From positions 92,239,018 to 92,303,017 of the forward strand of contig NC_084794.1 of NCBI RefSeq assembly GCF_963169125.1: a stretch of 64,000 nt of DNA. The letters are read 5' to 3'. Positions 47,619 through 58,118 of this stretch are shown in pieces. The notes under the pieces were generated by a model. The model saw only the letters and a program-made list of their open reading frames with translations, was not told the origin of the DNA and did not search any database. The stretch is from Humulus lupulus (taxonomy: Eukaryota; Streptophyta; Magnoliopsida; Rosales; Cannabaceae). Positions within the stretch are counted from its first letter, which is position 1. Each line of letters begins with the position of its first letter. The position numbers and the translations under genes are program-made.

Positions 47619-47742
47619 AAACTAGCCATTTGTCATCATATGTTATATCAAGCATTTCTTGCACATGTAAAAGACCTTGTAACTCAAACACTTTATGCAT
47701 CCACATGTCACCACCCCCACTCCATAACTCGACAGGAAAAAA
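47619..47742 (-). pseudogene. captured exon preceding the WD40 blade
   Basis: On the minus strand this reads ELWSGGGDMWMHKVFELQ followed by a segment ending EMLDITYDDKWLV. The composition is that of a real globular protein and contrasts with the AT-rich noise around it. It lies upstream of the WD40 exon in the same orientation. Exact splice borders are uncertain. Further segments near 47865-47935 (AKLGTIATSRVGTKATDLV) may be earlier exons. Confidence 0.5.
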
Positions 47743-49393
47743 AATTGAAACCCCACATATAAATCAACTAAAGATTTTAAAGAAAACAAACAACTTTATT
47801 AAACATATAAAGTGGAGTATCAAATAAATATGAGAAGCTGGCAAATTAAATAACTAAATCAGTTGCCTTAGTGCCAACTCTAGATGTTGCAATTGTGCCA
47901 AGCTTTGCCATATAATCATTGAAAAAATATTATTTATCTTCCAACTTCTTAAGATATGTCATTTCTCAATGATATTTAAATTTTCTAGACTATAAGAAAT
48001 TGCCACCAATTTGACAACAAACAGACATGGTGCTAGCTAAGCTATTTACAAGAAGTCAAGCAACAAGACTACCGGCCCAATTAGGAAGTAATACATTTGT
48101 AAGTTATACACAGGCATACAAACACAACTTAATGCAAGTTAAACTTACAAATCACGATGAATTTGGCAAGCTGAAAGTTCTCTCATGATCCATTCAATAT
48201 TAATGAATAAATAAATGTCTTGAATATTATGGTGTAACTCAATTACTAATTCCTGGTTATGATCCATTCCATAGTCCCCATTAATAATCTAGATGGAAAT
48301 ACATAATACAACGTAGGTGTTCCTTCCACTTGCACCTTCTACTCATGGTTAGCTAAATATTATTACACAAAACTAATAATAATACTAAATAGTTAAGAGA
48401 GGCAATAACAAATTATAACAACTTGCATCTGCATATGAGCTTATCTTCAAAAACTAAGACAAGAGAATACATTATTAGCTAAGTCCAGCCATGAAAGAGA
48501 GAGATATGCAAGAATATAAGTCAAATCAGGTCACAATGTTATGATGTTACATACAGCCAAAAAAATTGTTGATATGGCTAAGACCCATGTGAACTTTATG
48601 AAATTGCATTTGTTTTTAAAACCATACAAAGATTAATTGGAAGCAACTTAAGTACCATATAAAAGTATAATATTAAAATAGACATTTCAACAGAGCTAAT
48701 GAAAGTTTTAATCCCATAAAATTCATTTCCTTGATAAACTTGAGATGAAAATCGCAGCAACGATTCTTGGAAGGTAACAACATAACAAAGTTATCCTGGA
48801 AACATGTGAAATATATGAGACATAATCAAAACAATAGAAGGTATCCTAATCCTAACAGTTCATGTTTAAATGTTAAAGACACATGATACATGTCAGTGCT
48901 TTTGCTACTTTACTATAGTTAATATAATATTTTGAAAGTGGACAACTAAAAAAAACTAAATGGTCTTGAGTTATGATCAACATCTACTAGCTAAATAGTG
49001 AAATAATAGCCACTAAGAAAGAAAGAAAAAAAATCAATGAACTGGATTTTAGAATTGCAGCAGTACCAAAATTCCTCAAAATGAAATAAAAATAGGAGAT
49101 AAACTATCTTGATGTTACATTTGTTGCTAAAAGAGATGAAACATATGTACCTTTCATTGCCAAAGTATCAAGGACCATAACATGTTCAATCTCTCTGCTT
49201 CTTGTCGTTGTTCTTTTTATAACAAACCATAACCTTCCAACCATCAATATGAAAAAATAGGGAAAATAAAGTGAGTTTCTGTAGAGAACAACAAAAAGAA
49301 CTTTAAAGCAAGGTAAAAAAACACATGGAGTAGAAATGAAATGACTAAAAATCAATAAAAAGAAAACATAGATATATACGGTTATCCATGTAT

Positions 49394-49424
<31 letters not shown>

Positions 49425-51048
49425 AATGCATTATCATATACAATACAAGTGGATAATGATTATGAAAAGAGATGAATGAACCTAGCATCTGAGAAGATGA
49501 TGAATCGATGAGAAAGAGGAAAGGAAAATAAGTAGAAGCGATCTATAATACCAGTACTCATTCTATTAGCCTTCTCCAAAGAGAAGTAGAGACGTAATAG
49601 GCATCCAAAATAATATAAAAATATATTTTCTTTTCCCTATATATATAACATGAAAGAGAAGCAAAACAAAGAAATATTTTTTTTCCTGTTATATTAGAGG
49701 AAATTCTCTAAGAAGAAAAAATAGTAAGGTAGTAAACAAAAGAGAAGTAAGCAATTCAAAAAGACAATCCGTTCAATATCCAAAAATCAAAACCAAAGAT
49801 TAGAACCCTTGTACCCAATAACCTATGATTTGGGTTCCACAAAACCACACACAACAAATATAAAAATTACAATAATAATAAAGAAAAAAAATACACAAAA
49901 TGCAAAAGGAGTAGTGAAGGGTTTGTCTACCTCAAAATCAGCTCCATCACCAAACGTAAACTAAAAAAATTGTAAATCTCAGTTGCACAAGTCCAAAGAA
50001 CAACTATCATCCATTGCAATATAGCATAGACTAGGTAAAAATAGATACTGACTTTTATGAAAATGTTGATTTAGGGAAGAAAAAAATCCCTAACATTTAC
50101 AAAATACAAAACGAAGAGATTTACTTACCGAAAAAAGATAAAGAAATTCGCATAGAGAAAAGGTGGTTGTCGAAGTTAAGAGAGAGGCGATTCCAACAAA
50201 GAACAAGCGGAGCTAAGAGGGATGTCCACTAGATCGTGGGAAAGAGAGTGAGAGAGAGTGACTAAGTATTAATGTTATTTTTCTTTTTCTTTCTTGCTGA
50301 AAGCTATTCTAAAAATTACTTTTAGAATTTAGCGGGCTTTCTCAAAAGTATGCTGCCTTTTTTTGTTTAACTTTTTTGCCTTTGTTTTTTCTTTTTTCAC
50401 TAGTATTATAGTTATGTATTATGCAATGGGTTCTTTGATGTAGTGTGTTTATGTGTATGTGATAACCGTTTGGCATGCCTACGTTTAAAATGCATGTCTA
50501 CATTACGAAGATGCATGCTTATAATATGATGAAAATACATGCTTACATTATACGATACTTGTCCAACTCAACCTGGACTATGTTTTCTTTTCATGACTTT
50601 TGATTATGTTATATTATTGTTACTGTTATTATTATAAGGTCCCGGTTAAGGTTATGGGGTTGTGTCCTACACAGCTCTTCCTACTGGGATTTGGCTCATG
50701 GGTACTCTATGCTGCAGGTAAAGGCAAAGAGGTGGTTGCAACGCAATAAGTTTCGGAGCTTTGGCAGAGGGCGTACATGTCAAGGATTTAATGATCATAG
50801 GGGATCGAGCCTACATTGGACATTTACTAAGTATTTATTTTAGAATGATGTTTGAGTTTTATGGATTGGATTTTAAGTTGTTTATTTTATTTTATTTATG
50901 AAAACTACGAAACTCCGGAGTTTCATTCTTTTTAACGTTTGAGTGGTGTTTATGAACGCTTTTATAAATAAAAGAGTATTTTTATTTTAAACTTTATATA
51001 TGGTCATTTTAAATTTAACGCTTCAAGAAATTCAAGCGTTATAGGAAG

Positions 51049-51211
51049 CTTACCATCGATGAATTTATCCTTGTTCTTGGAAAACAAGGAGATCATCATC
51101 GATCTCTCTTTCAAGAGTTGTAATTCTCACCCCAGTGAGAATTTTTGGAACAAGATTGGCTCCCGAGTGATCTCCATTGGAAAGATGATAAGGGCCTCTG
51201 GTATCTTCCAT
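51049..51211 (-). pseudogene. minus-strand copia gag relic, piece 1 (N-terminus)
   Basis: On the minus strand ATG at 51211 begins MEDTRGPYHLSNGDHSGANL, then VPKILTG. This matches the HPGxxLVSxxLTGxNYxxW start of copia gag proteins (Retrotran_gag_3 family). One extra G near 51140 shifts the frame before the NYNSWKRAM region. The sequence continues to SKNKDKFIDGKLP at the gypsy insertion site, and then to 24635 on the far side of the gypsy composite. Confidence 0.8.
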
Positions 51212-51392
51212 CGATTAATGAGTAGTTTGGTCAAGAGAAGAGAATCAATTTGTGTCATTTTAAGCAGCTAGAGTTATTACACTCCTTGTCTGAGTACCAC
51301 CACTGTGTGCCATGAGAGCAAGAAGGAAACAAAAATAGAGGAGGAGAAGAAGAAAGAAGATGAGAAAAGAAAACTTTGAATCTATGTCCAGG
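51212..51392 (-). other. leader of the minus-strand copia
   Basis: Untranslated sequence between primer-binding site and gag start, purine-rich on the plus strand. No gene. Confidence 0.6.
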
Positions 51393-51404
51393 ATTCTGAT
51401 ATCA
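51393..51404 (-). promoter_or_regulatory. primer-binding site of the minus-strand copia
   Basis: On the minus strand TGATATCAGAAT matches the TGGTATCAGAGC consensus with a few transitions, at the expected distance upstream of gag. Confidence 0.65.
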
Positions 51405-51572
51405 TTATTATAGCTAAAGAATTCCGAGAGAAAGAGAATGAGGAAAAATATCTTATTGAATTCATAATGAAAATCCATGTACAAAAGAGTACTTAGACTA
51501 GTTACAGAATAAAGGGAAACATTTACAAACCAGTAACCATCTAGTAATTACAACTTACTAACTAAACTAACA
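51405..51572 (-). repeat. 5' LTR of the minus-strand copia (short, about 168 bp)
   Basis: On the minus strand it starts TGTTAGTTTAGTTAGTAAG and runs to the primer-binding site. It includes CTCTTTTGTACATGGATTTTC and a late AATTCAATAAG, as in short copia LTRs with the polyadenylation signal near the end. Its length resembles the 174-bp LTR at 62750-62923. The 3' end is decayed and lacks the usual CA. Confidence 0.55.
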
Positions 51573-51784
51573 ACCTAAACTACATCAACTACTTTAATAG
51601 ACATCTTACCTATTGAGACTAATTGAAAAGGTTCTACTGGTTTAAAAATGTATAACTTTTCAAAGTCTTTATGCATGCAAGACTTCTTGTCTTTCTTGTA
51701 GAATCTCATATATATAAGTCTATATGCATGTTCCCTATTGCACAAAATAACATACAATAGAAAACATAAATACATGCATAGAAG

Positions 51785-53463
51785 TGATTTTCATACAGAG
51801 ATTCGTAAATACAATTATAAAACCATTAGAGTACTTACGATATGCGTAGCAGAACAATGACTACACCCTTTCAATTCCCTAACCTTTTCTCCTTGTTGAA
51901 TGCTAGGTATTGCAAGGAACCCAAACTGCTTTGAAATAAGATCACAGTCATCCAAGTCTTTCTCTAAAACAACCTAGTGTTTGTGTGGACAAGTCTCGAC
52001 ACATGAGAAGAGAATTTGTACAGAGAAAACTAAGAGAGAGTGAGCGACTAGGTATAAAATACTAGTAGTGAATTTTTACCTTGTCAAATTCAGTTTTTTT
52101 TAATGCATTCTATAACACTAGTACATATTGGCAATTAGCTAAGAAATAAAATAGGCTTTAGTTTTCCATTATAATTTAATTATTTAATAATTATAATTAA
52201 TTAAATAATTGTCAAAACTAACGAATTATAATTTTGATATTTATTTAACTCATTTTATTAATATTAATACCAATCTATCAATATTAACAAAATTGTCATA
52301 ATTGGTTATAATACTCTCATTTTGAGATTTTGCAATAAAATCCCCAAAGTTTCTTCTATTTCTTTTCTCACAAAATATCAATAAATAATTTAACATTATT
52401 TATTTCCATTGAACTAGTCAATATGATATTTTTATAATTAATAATTAAATTTATTATTCAAGACTACTAGTTCATTTTGATAAGAGATGACATAGGGACC
52501 ATGGATCCATGAACTCAAGCTCCAATAAGTTACCGTGAGTTTATTTATAACAAATAAACTCACTACCTTATTAATTCACCGTGACTCCACTATAGACTCA
52601 GAATTGCACTCTTGAATTCATAGAATGCCTTACACCAAATGTAAATATGTTATCCATTGTTATAAGCATAACCGCCATTCAATCCTCTATAGATGATCTA
52701 CTAATGAGACGGGTGCAAATCACCATTTTACGACTCATTGGAATTTTATCCTTAACTTCCACTAAGTTCCTTGTAAATGATATTTCCGTAAACTTAATTA
52801 CACAAATGAGTACTCTATCATTCAATACTTGAACCAAGCTATAAGGAAATCATCGTTTCACTTCTTAAAAAGAAGCTATAGATTTTCTGTCTATGATAAA
52901 TACTCTCACTCCATTATACTACAAAATCTCCAATATGTAAGTATGAGCTAATCCGTAGGGTAAGCTGGTAACGAACAAATCAAAAGACTTGAATAATACA
53001 ATTAACATAATATTAATCACTCAGAATTAAGATTGAATTGACCCATGGTCAGCGTTGTGATATGATTAGATTAGATAATAACGATACTTACTTATCTTAT
53101 CAATAATCAATATCGGTCTAGTCGAATGTAACAAAATATATCTGATCTTATCAACTTTGTCGATGTCTAGGATAAGACATCACACCCTGAATGTGTAAGT
53201 AGATCACATCATAGATTACCAAATCAGTGAAAATCCAATGCAATGACTTAATCTTAGGACTTGTTCTTTTGAACATATGATTACAATTATAATTCACTGC
53301 GACCCAGTCACTATAATTGTAATTATTTATATGTTCGAGATTTTATAAGTGTTTGTATTATTCCAATAATCATGTAATAAACACAAGCAAGCAACACGAT
53401 TGTCAAATTAAATGATTTCTACTTCTTTTATTACCAATATCAAATTGTGTTACATATCCAACA
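51785..53463 (-). repeat. copia LTR related to the solo LTR at 29657-31548
   Basis: On the minus strand it starts TGTTGGATATGTAACAC at 53463. It shares landmarks with 29657-31548: GGACCATGGA, AAGCTCCAATAA, ACTCCACTATA followed by a CAGAATTGCACTC segment, and a GCAGMGGAAC-like word near the far end. No coding sequence. The left limit is approximate and no target duplication was found. It abuts a gypsy LTR end at 53465. Confidence 0.65.
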
Positions 53464-54144
53464 TTGTAACGCCCTGCTAATTAGGGTATGTTACCACATG
53501 TGTTTAAAATCAGTGCAGGACTCACTAAACGAGTCATTTGGACTAAAACATATGATTAAGCCACTAAGGGTTCAAGTATTAAATTTTTTTTGACAAGAAG
53601 TAATTATTTCCATTGAAGTAAGACTTTATTCTTTACATGGGATCCCAAAATAAAAGTTTAGAAATTTGTTTACAACTCAGGGATTACAAAATGAGCCAAC
53701 CTAAGCAACAAAATAGGGTCCAACCTTAGTTCCCCTGCGATACCTCGACCATGGCAGTCGAGCAGACTGCATATGTACACTTCGCCCCCAACGCTCTCCA
53801 ACTCATGGCTGGCCAAGCTTCTCATTACCCTTACCTGCACCACAAAGCACCTGTGAGCCAAAAGACTCAGGAAGAAAACATACCAACAGATTCAAATAGC
53901 CAACACAATATAACAGCATGCTTGACAGTAATAACTGAAACCAAGCATACCCACTGTACAAGTAAGTGACCATAGGATCACACAAGTTCATGTCGCACTC
54001 CCAATCATTCATATGGCATCTGAGCCAGGAAAGTATATGATGCATTCACATTCATTCATATGCATCCGAGCCAGTCAAATGCATGATGCACTCCTAACAA
54101 TAACGGCCTGCACTCAGTGCGCATGATGCCGATCATGACTGATA

Positions 54145-54475
54145 AGCTGAGCCTTGCAAACCCTAGACTCATAAGTCGACCCTTGGAAACCCTCGACTTA
54201 TAAGCAAACCTTGTAAATCCTCGACTCCTAAGTTGAGCCTTGTGAAACCATGACGTCTAAGTCAGGCCTTGTAATCCTTTGGCTTATAAGCCAGCCTTGT
54301 AAATCCTCGACTCGTAAGTCGAGCCTTTTGAGCCCCTCGACTCATAAGTCTAGCCATGTAGTCCCTCGAATTATAAGTCGAGCCCCTTTTTAGTCGAATA
54401 TACCCTCGGCTAGCAGGTCGTGCTTTTGGTTAGGTACAATAGACAAACTTCCGACTTATAAGCCAAGCCTCCCAG
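54145..54475. repeat. palindromic minisatellite, unit about 30 bp, in the LTR
   Basis: About nine or ten degenerate copies of a unit containing CTCGACTTATAAGTCGAG followed by CCTTGTAAAT. The core is itself an inverted repeat, so each unit can fold. The plus LTR has about five copies near 40000-40150. Confidence 0.8.
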
Positions 54476-54594
54476 TCAAGAACAGACATACATATAATAC
54501 ATTCATCATACATAGATACAAGATACTACAATGTACTAACAAAGGTATACACATGCATAATTATAATTATGCTCATTAGCTGGGCCCGAGTCCT

Positions 54595-54875
54595 AATCAT
54601 GTCTACAATTAACAGTTGGGCCAATCCCCATTCATATTACATTTAATAGTTGGGCCAAGCCCTAATCATAATACATTTAACAGTTGGGCCAAGCCCCAAT
54701 CATAATACATTTGACAGTTGGGCCAAGCCCTAATCATAATACATTTAACAGTTGGGTCAAGCCCCAATCATAATACATTTAACAGTTGGGCCAAGCCCTA
54801 ATCATAATACATTTAAAAATGGGGCCAAGCCCTAATCATGTTACATTCAACAACGGGGCCAAGTCCTAAGCACAT
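54595..54875. repeat. 34-bp minisatellite in the LTR
   Basis: About eight tandem copies of a 34-bp unit with ATAATACATTTAACAGTTGG followed by GCCAAGCCC(T/C)AATC. Units differ by one to a few bases. The plus LTR has only about two copies of the equivalent unit near 39750-39810. Confidence 0.9.
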
Positions 54876-55566
54876 ATCTCACACATCGGGTGCAGTTTTT
54901 TTACCTTAAGTCCGAGTGTGATGTATATTAAGAACGACCCTGAGGCATGATCTATTCCTGAGTCCTGGCGGTAACCTAGTCATAACCATAATAAATGATA
55001 TTCATCAATATCGAATAAATAAAGGCTTCCAAACCAAGTTCTAGCCTCCAGGACGTCAAATTCTACTCAACCGGGTATTAGGTTCCATCCCAAGCCCTTA
55101 GGTTCGAGTTTCCATCAATAAAAACTTGCTTTGGCCAATTTTTCTATTTTGAGTCGCAGCCCCGCTCAAGCCAGGGTCTAAAAATCCACTCTAACTGCCC
55201 TTAGTGCCACGGTGCTCTTAACTAGCACCGCAACTCAAATAGCCCAGCAGGCAGCTCATTTTCCTTCGTCTAACTTGAGCCGCAGCACCCAAGAACAGGG
55301 TCACGGCTCGACCAGGGAACCCAGAATTTTCCTAAATCCAAACCTTCTAAAATCATCCCAGGGCTTCCCCAAATCCCCAATTAAGTCCCAAAAACATTTA
55401 CACACACCATATACATCACAAACACTTCAATAACCAACTTAAATCCAAACCAAAACTCAGAATCCATCAAAACTTTAAATTCAAGAAAAAACATGGAAAA
55501 AGCTTAAAGCACAGAAAATTAAACTTAAAACCAGAATGAATTCTTACCTTCAATGGCTGGATTATG

Positions 55567-58108
55567 TGTAAAACGTCCTAATCTAGTTCTTTATAAAAGA
55601 TTCGCATACTCATGAATTTATAGGAGAAAAGCCACTTATTATAAAATCTCAGTGGGGCCTTACTAAAACATGCAAGTTTGACTCAATAGTTTAAAAAGAA
55701 AAATAATAGTTTTCATGCAAAGTTCTTAAAAATAACCAAAGTTCAAGTCCCACTGATAAGTTTAGAATGGCAAAATAAACATAACATTATTTTCGAAAAA
55801 TGGTGTTTTAAACTGATCGTTTCTTGTCCATAGGATGCCCCCACGCCATACACACCATGATGATAGAACTCCCCACATCACCACGTGTGCCATAGAGAAA
55901 CCTATTTGCTACCTGGAAGGGAAAGTAAAGGGGTGAGCTAAAAGCTCAGTAAGGTAGTACAAATAACACATAAGTAAAACACACAAAACATATTGACATT
56001 AATTCATACATCATCATACACCATAGCATCATTATCGTAAACATAAACATAACCATCACAACATTGGCATAATGTACAAAGTCATCATCATCATAATCAT
56101 CATAACATAAACATCAATATCCTTGTGAACATGGCCCACTAACTTGTCCATGTCACCTCTTCAGGTAAACAGGATCTTTGGTCCTTGAATAACCTCGGCG
56201 CGTCTGCCCTTTAAGCTACGTCTTCATATCCTTAGTAACTCGGGTTACGTCTTCATATCCTTAGCAACCCTTTTTTGATGTGTCGCGTTCATCACGCTAA
56301 CATCCATTCAAAGCATACAACATTCAAAATGACATACAATCCAGTCACATCATCGCAATAAAGCATTTCATAATTCATAGCGCAAAAGTATCATCAATCA
56401 TAACATTCACATTCATGCAAACGATCTTACCATTCACAGCATAAATAAACAAAAATTCTACCTAACTTCCTTACCTCAGGTCCAAGCAAGGCAAAATGAC
56501 AACTTCACAATGAGCCTATACCATAACCAAATAATATCCTTTAGCATCACATAAAACTCTATTTTGCCAACTCATATAACCCATGTGTGCATGGGCCATG
56601 CACACATGGTGAAAACTGCTCACAACATCCAAACTAGGCATAATTAAACATAAAGTCATCAAAAGAATAATGCAATTTATACCTATATTACATGCATGGC
56701 CTTCCTATAAAAAATCATATGGTTGCATAATAGGCATATTTTTTAACGTAAAAGTGAAATTGCATGCGACATGCATACGTGGGAACGTTGTTAAAAAGCG
56801 GCCTTAAAAACGATAATTCCTACGCGCTTATTTCTATCGTTTTGAAAATAATGAGATAGTAACATGCTTTGATTACCATTGTTTGTCTTCTTAAAATTAC
56901 TAGGTTGATTAAACCCTTTAAGACATTATTTTTATTTCATAAAATAATTTATTTAACCATTTAAAATATAATAATCTCATTATTTACTTTTAAATTCCAT
57001 AAAATAACAAAGTCTAAAAATTATGTAAAATACTTATATTTTAACATGTTTACTTAGAAAATAACATTATAATCCAATTATCAAATTTACAAATTTGATG
57101 TGAGAAAAATATAATTGTTAGGTGTGGAAAACTACATTCTTTTACTTGTATTATTTTAAGACTTAATTTTAAGTGGAATAAATTCATATGTGAAAATCCA
57201 ATAATTATTTTTATAAATATTTAACCAAACATTCAGCCGTGATTTTAATTATTTAAAAATCACAAGTGAATTAAATTCAATATTTTTCTTAATTGAAATA
57301 ATGAAAAATCATATCTACTAAAATGAACACTCATGGTTATATTAAAAACACAATTTTAAATAATTTCATGGGTTAGGGTATTGATTTATTTCAACATACA
57401 CACCAAATTTCTTTTATTTAAAAATATAACCTCACATTTTTTTATTAAAATTCTAGCAACTAAATATATCATCAAAATCACCATTTTTTTTAAACTCATA
57501 TTTTCATCAAAAATATAAAAAAAAAACTTAAGGTAATTATTTGCACAAAAATATCATTTCAAGGCATCTTAAAATCTCTCTTTGAACTTCTTAAAACATC
57601 ATAGCACTTGCAAAATTTAATTAAGCACTCAAAACATTATTTTCATCACATACAACATCATTTTTACAAAAAAATCAGCAAGTACAATAAATCATGAAAT
57701 TCATTCTTTTCATCATACTCCACAAAATTCATACATATTTAATAACAATGTTTCAACTCAAACCCTAGCATGTTTCTACACCCCTTTAATCATTTTAATG
57801 TTACCATTAGCATACAATAATTTATCAAAACAACTTAACTCACAAATCATAAACAAATAATCATCTTTAACCTTGTCTTGAATATACTCTTAACATATTT
57901 CCATCATACAAGTACTTCAAGAGAAACAAAACTAACATATATCCATTTTACATCTTACAACAACCTATCATGTTTCTAAGAATTTTTATGACATAAAACA
58001 TAAAAAAAAAAATAACCACCATGCTTTGAATATCACCCTTAGGCCGAAATCGTCTTAGCCCAAAATACTCAAATCCTTTCATGTTATTTAAAAAAATATT
58101 CATCAACA
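55567..58108 (-). repeat. second gypsy LTR, minus strand, approximate limits
   Basis: The left edge TGTAAAACGTCCTAATCTAG matches the complement of a gypsy LTR 3' end (GGACGTTTTACA). Near 56150-56290 lies a GC-richer part with a duplicated GCTACGTCTTC/GGTTACGTCTTC phrase, and near 56460-56490 a splice-donor-like CCTGAGGTAAGGAAG (minus), as in the other LTRs here. From 56640 to 58108 it is very AT-rich. No coding sequence. The right limit is a guess from a TGTTGATG start on the minus strand. Confidence 0.5.
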
Positions 58109-58118
58109 TTTGTATAGA

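Larger units (their letters stand above)
45345..50445. mobile_element. non-autonomous CACTA in the gypsy 3' LTR, with captured gene fragments
   Basis: The left end is CACTACAAGAAAATATG. The right end, read inward, is CACTACATCAAAGAACC. The 3-bp duplication TGT flanks it (45342-45344 and 50446-50448). The 5' LTR at about 25950 keeps the uninterrupted site. The element is 5101 bp with no transposase or Ulp1 domain. On the minus strand it holds several exon-like segments resembling a host WD40-repeat gene (47333-47400, 47619-47742, and weaker ones near 47865-47935, 48685-48785 and 49104-49230). It also carries (TA)n tracts at 46372-46384 and 49400-49425. Confidence 0.92.
24636..51043 (+). mobile_element. 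Ty3/gypsy composite A, heavily invaded
   Basis: Two LTRs of one family (24636-26532 and 44109-51043) bound the element. Both flanks carry GGAAG (24631-24635 and 51044-51048), and the copia gag frame continues on either side. The 5' LTR ends in ACA and is followed by a primer-binding site. A polypurine tract (44096-44107) precedes the 3' LTR. Inside are a LINE with its own solo LTR, a gypsy gag-pol plus a different LTR, an inverted partial LTR, the 3' half of a second pol, and a CACTA element in the 3' LTR. The chromodomain-like tails and Tekay-like sequence suggest the chromovirus lineage. Confidence 0.92.
44109..51043 (+). repeat. 3' LTR of gypsy composite A, split by a CACTA element
   Basis: LTR sequence occupies 44109-45344 and 50446-51043. 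It aligns with 24636-26532, lacks about 66 bp near 45110, and ends GTTATA where the 5' copy ends GATACA. The CACTA insertion accounts for its unusual length. Confidence 0.95.
53465..55560 (-). repeat. gypsy B-family LTR, minus strand, 5' part missing
   Basis: Its left edge TGTAACGCCCTGCTAATTAGG is the complement of the 3' end of the LTR at 38299-40775, and the two align through the middle. It breaks off at about 55560 (just past GAATTCTTACCTT), losing the promoter part. It carries expanded forms of both tandem arrays seen in the plus LTR. No adjoining internal region is present, so it is a truncated solo-type remnant. Confidence 0.85.

Noticed and set aside
51575..51775. Minus-strand 66-codon frame as the end of copia pol
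   Set aside because: It lies upstream of the minus copia LTR and lacks RNase H or tail motifs.
54595..54875. 34-bp repeats as a possible CRISPR array
   Set aside because: The units are contiguous with no unique spacers and lie inside a gypsy LTR.
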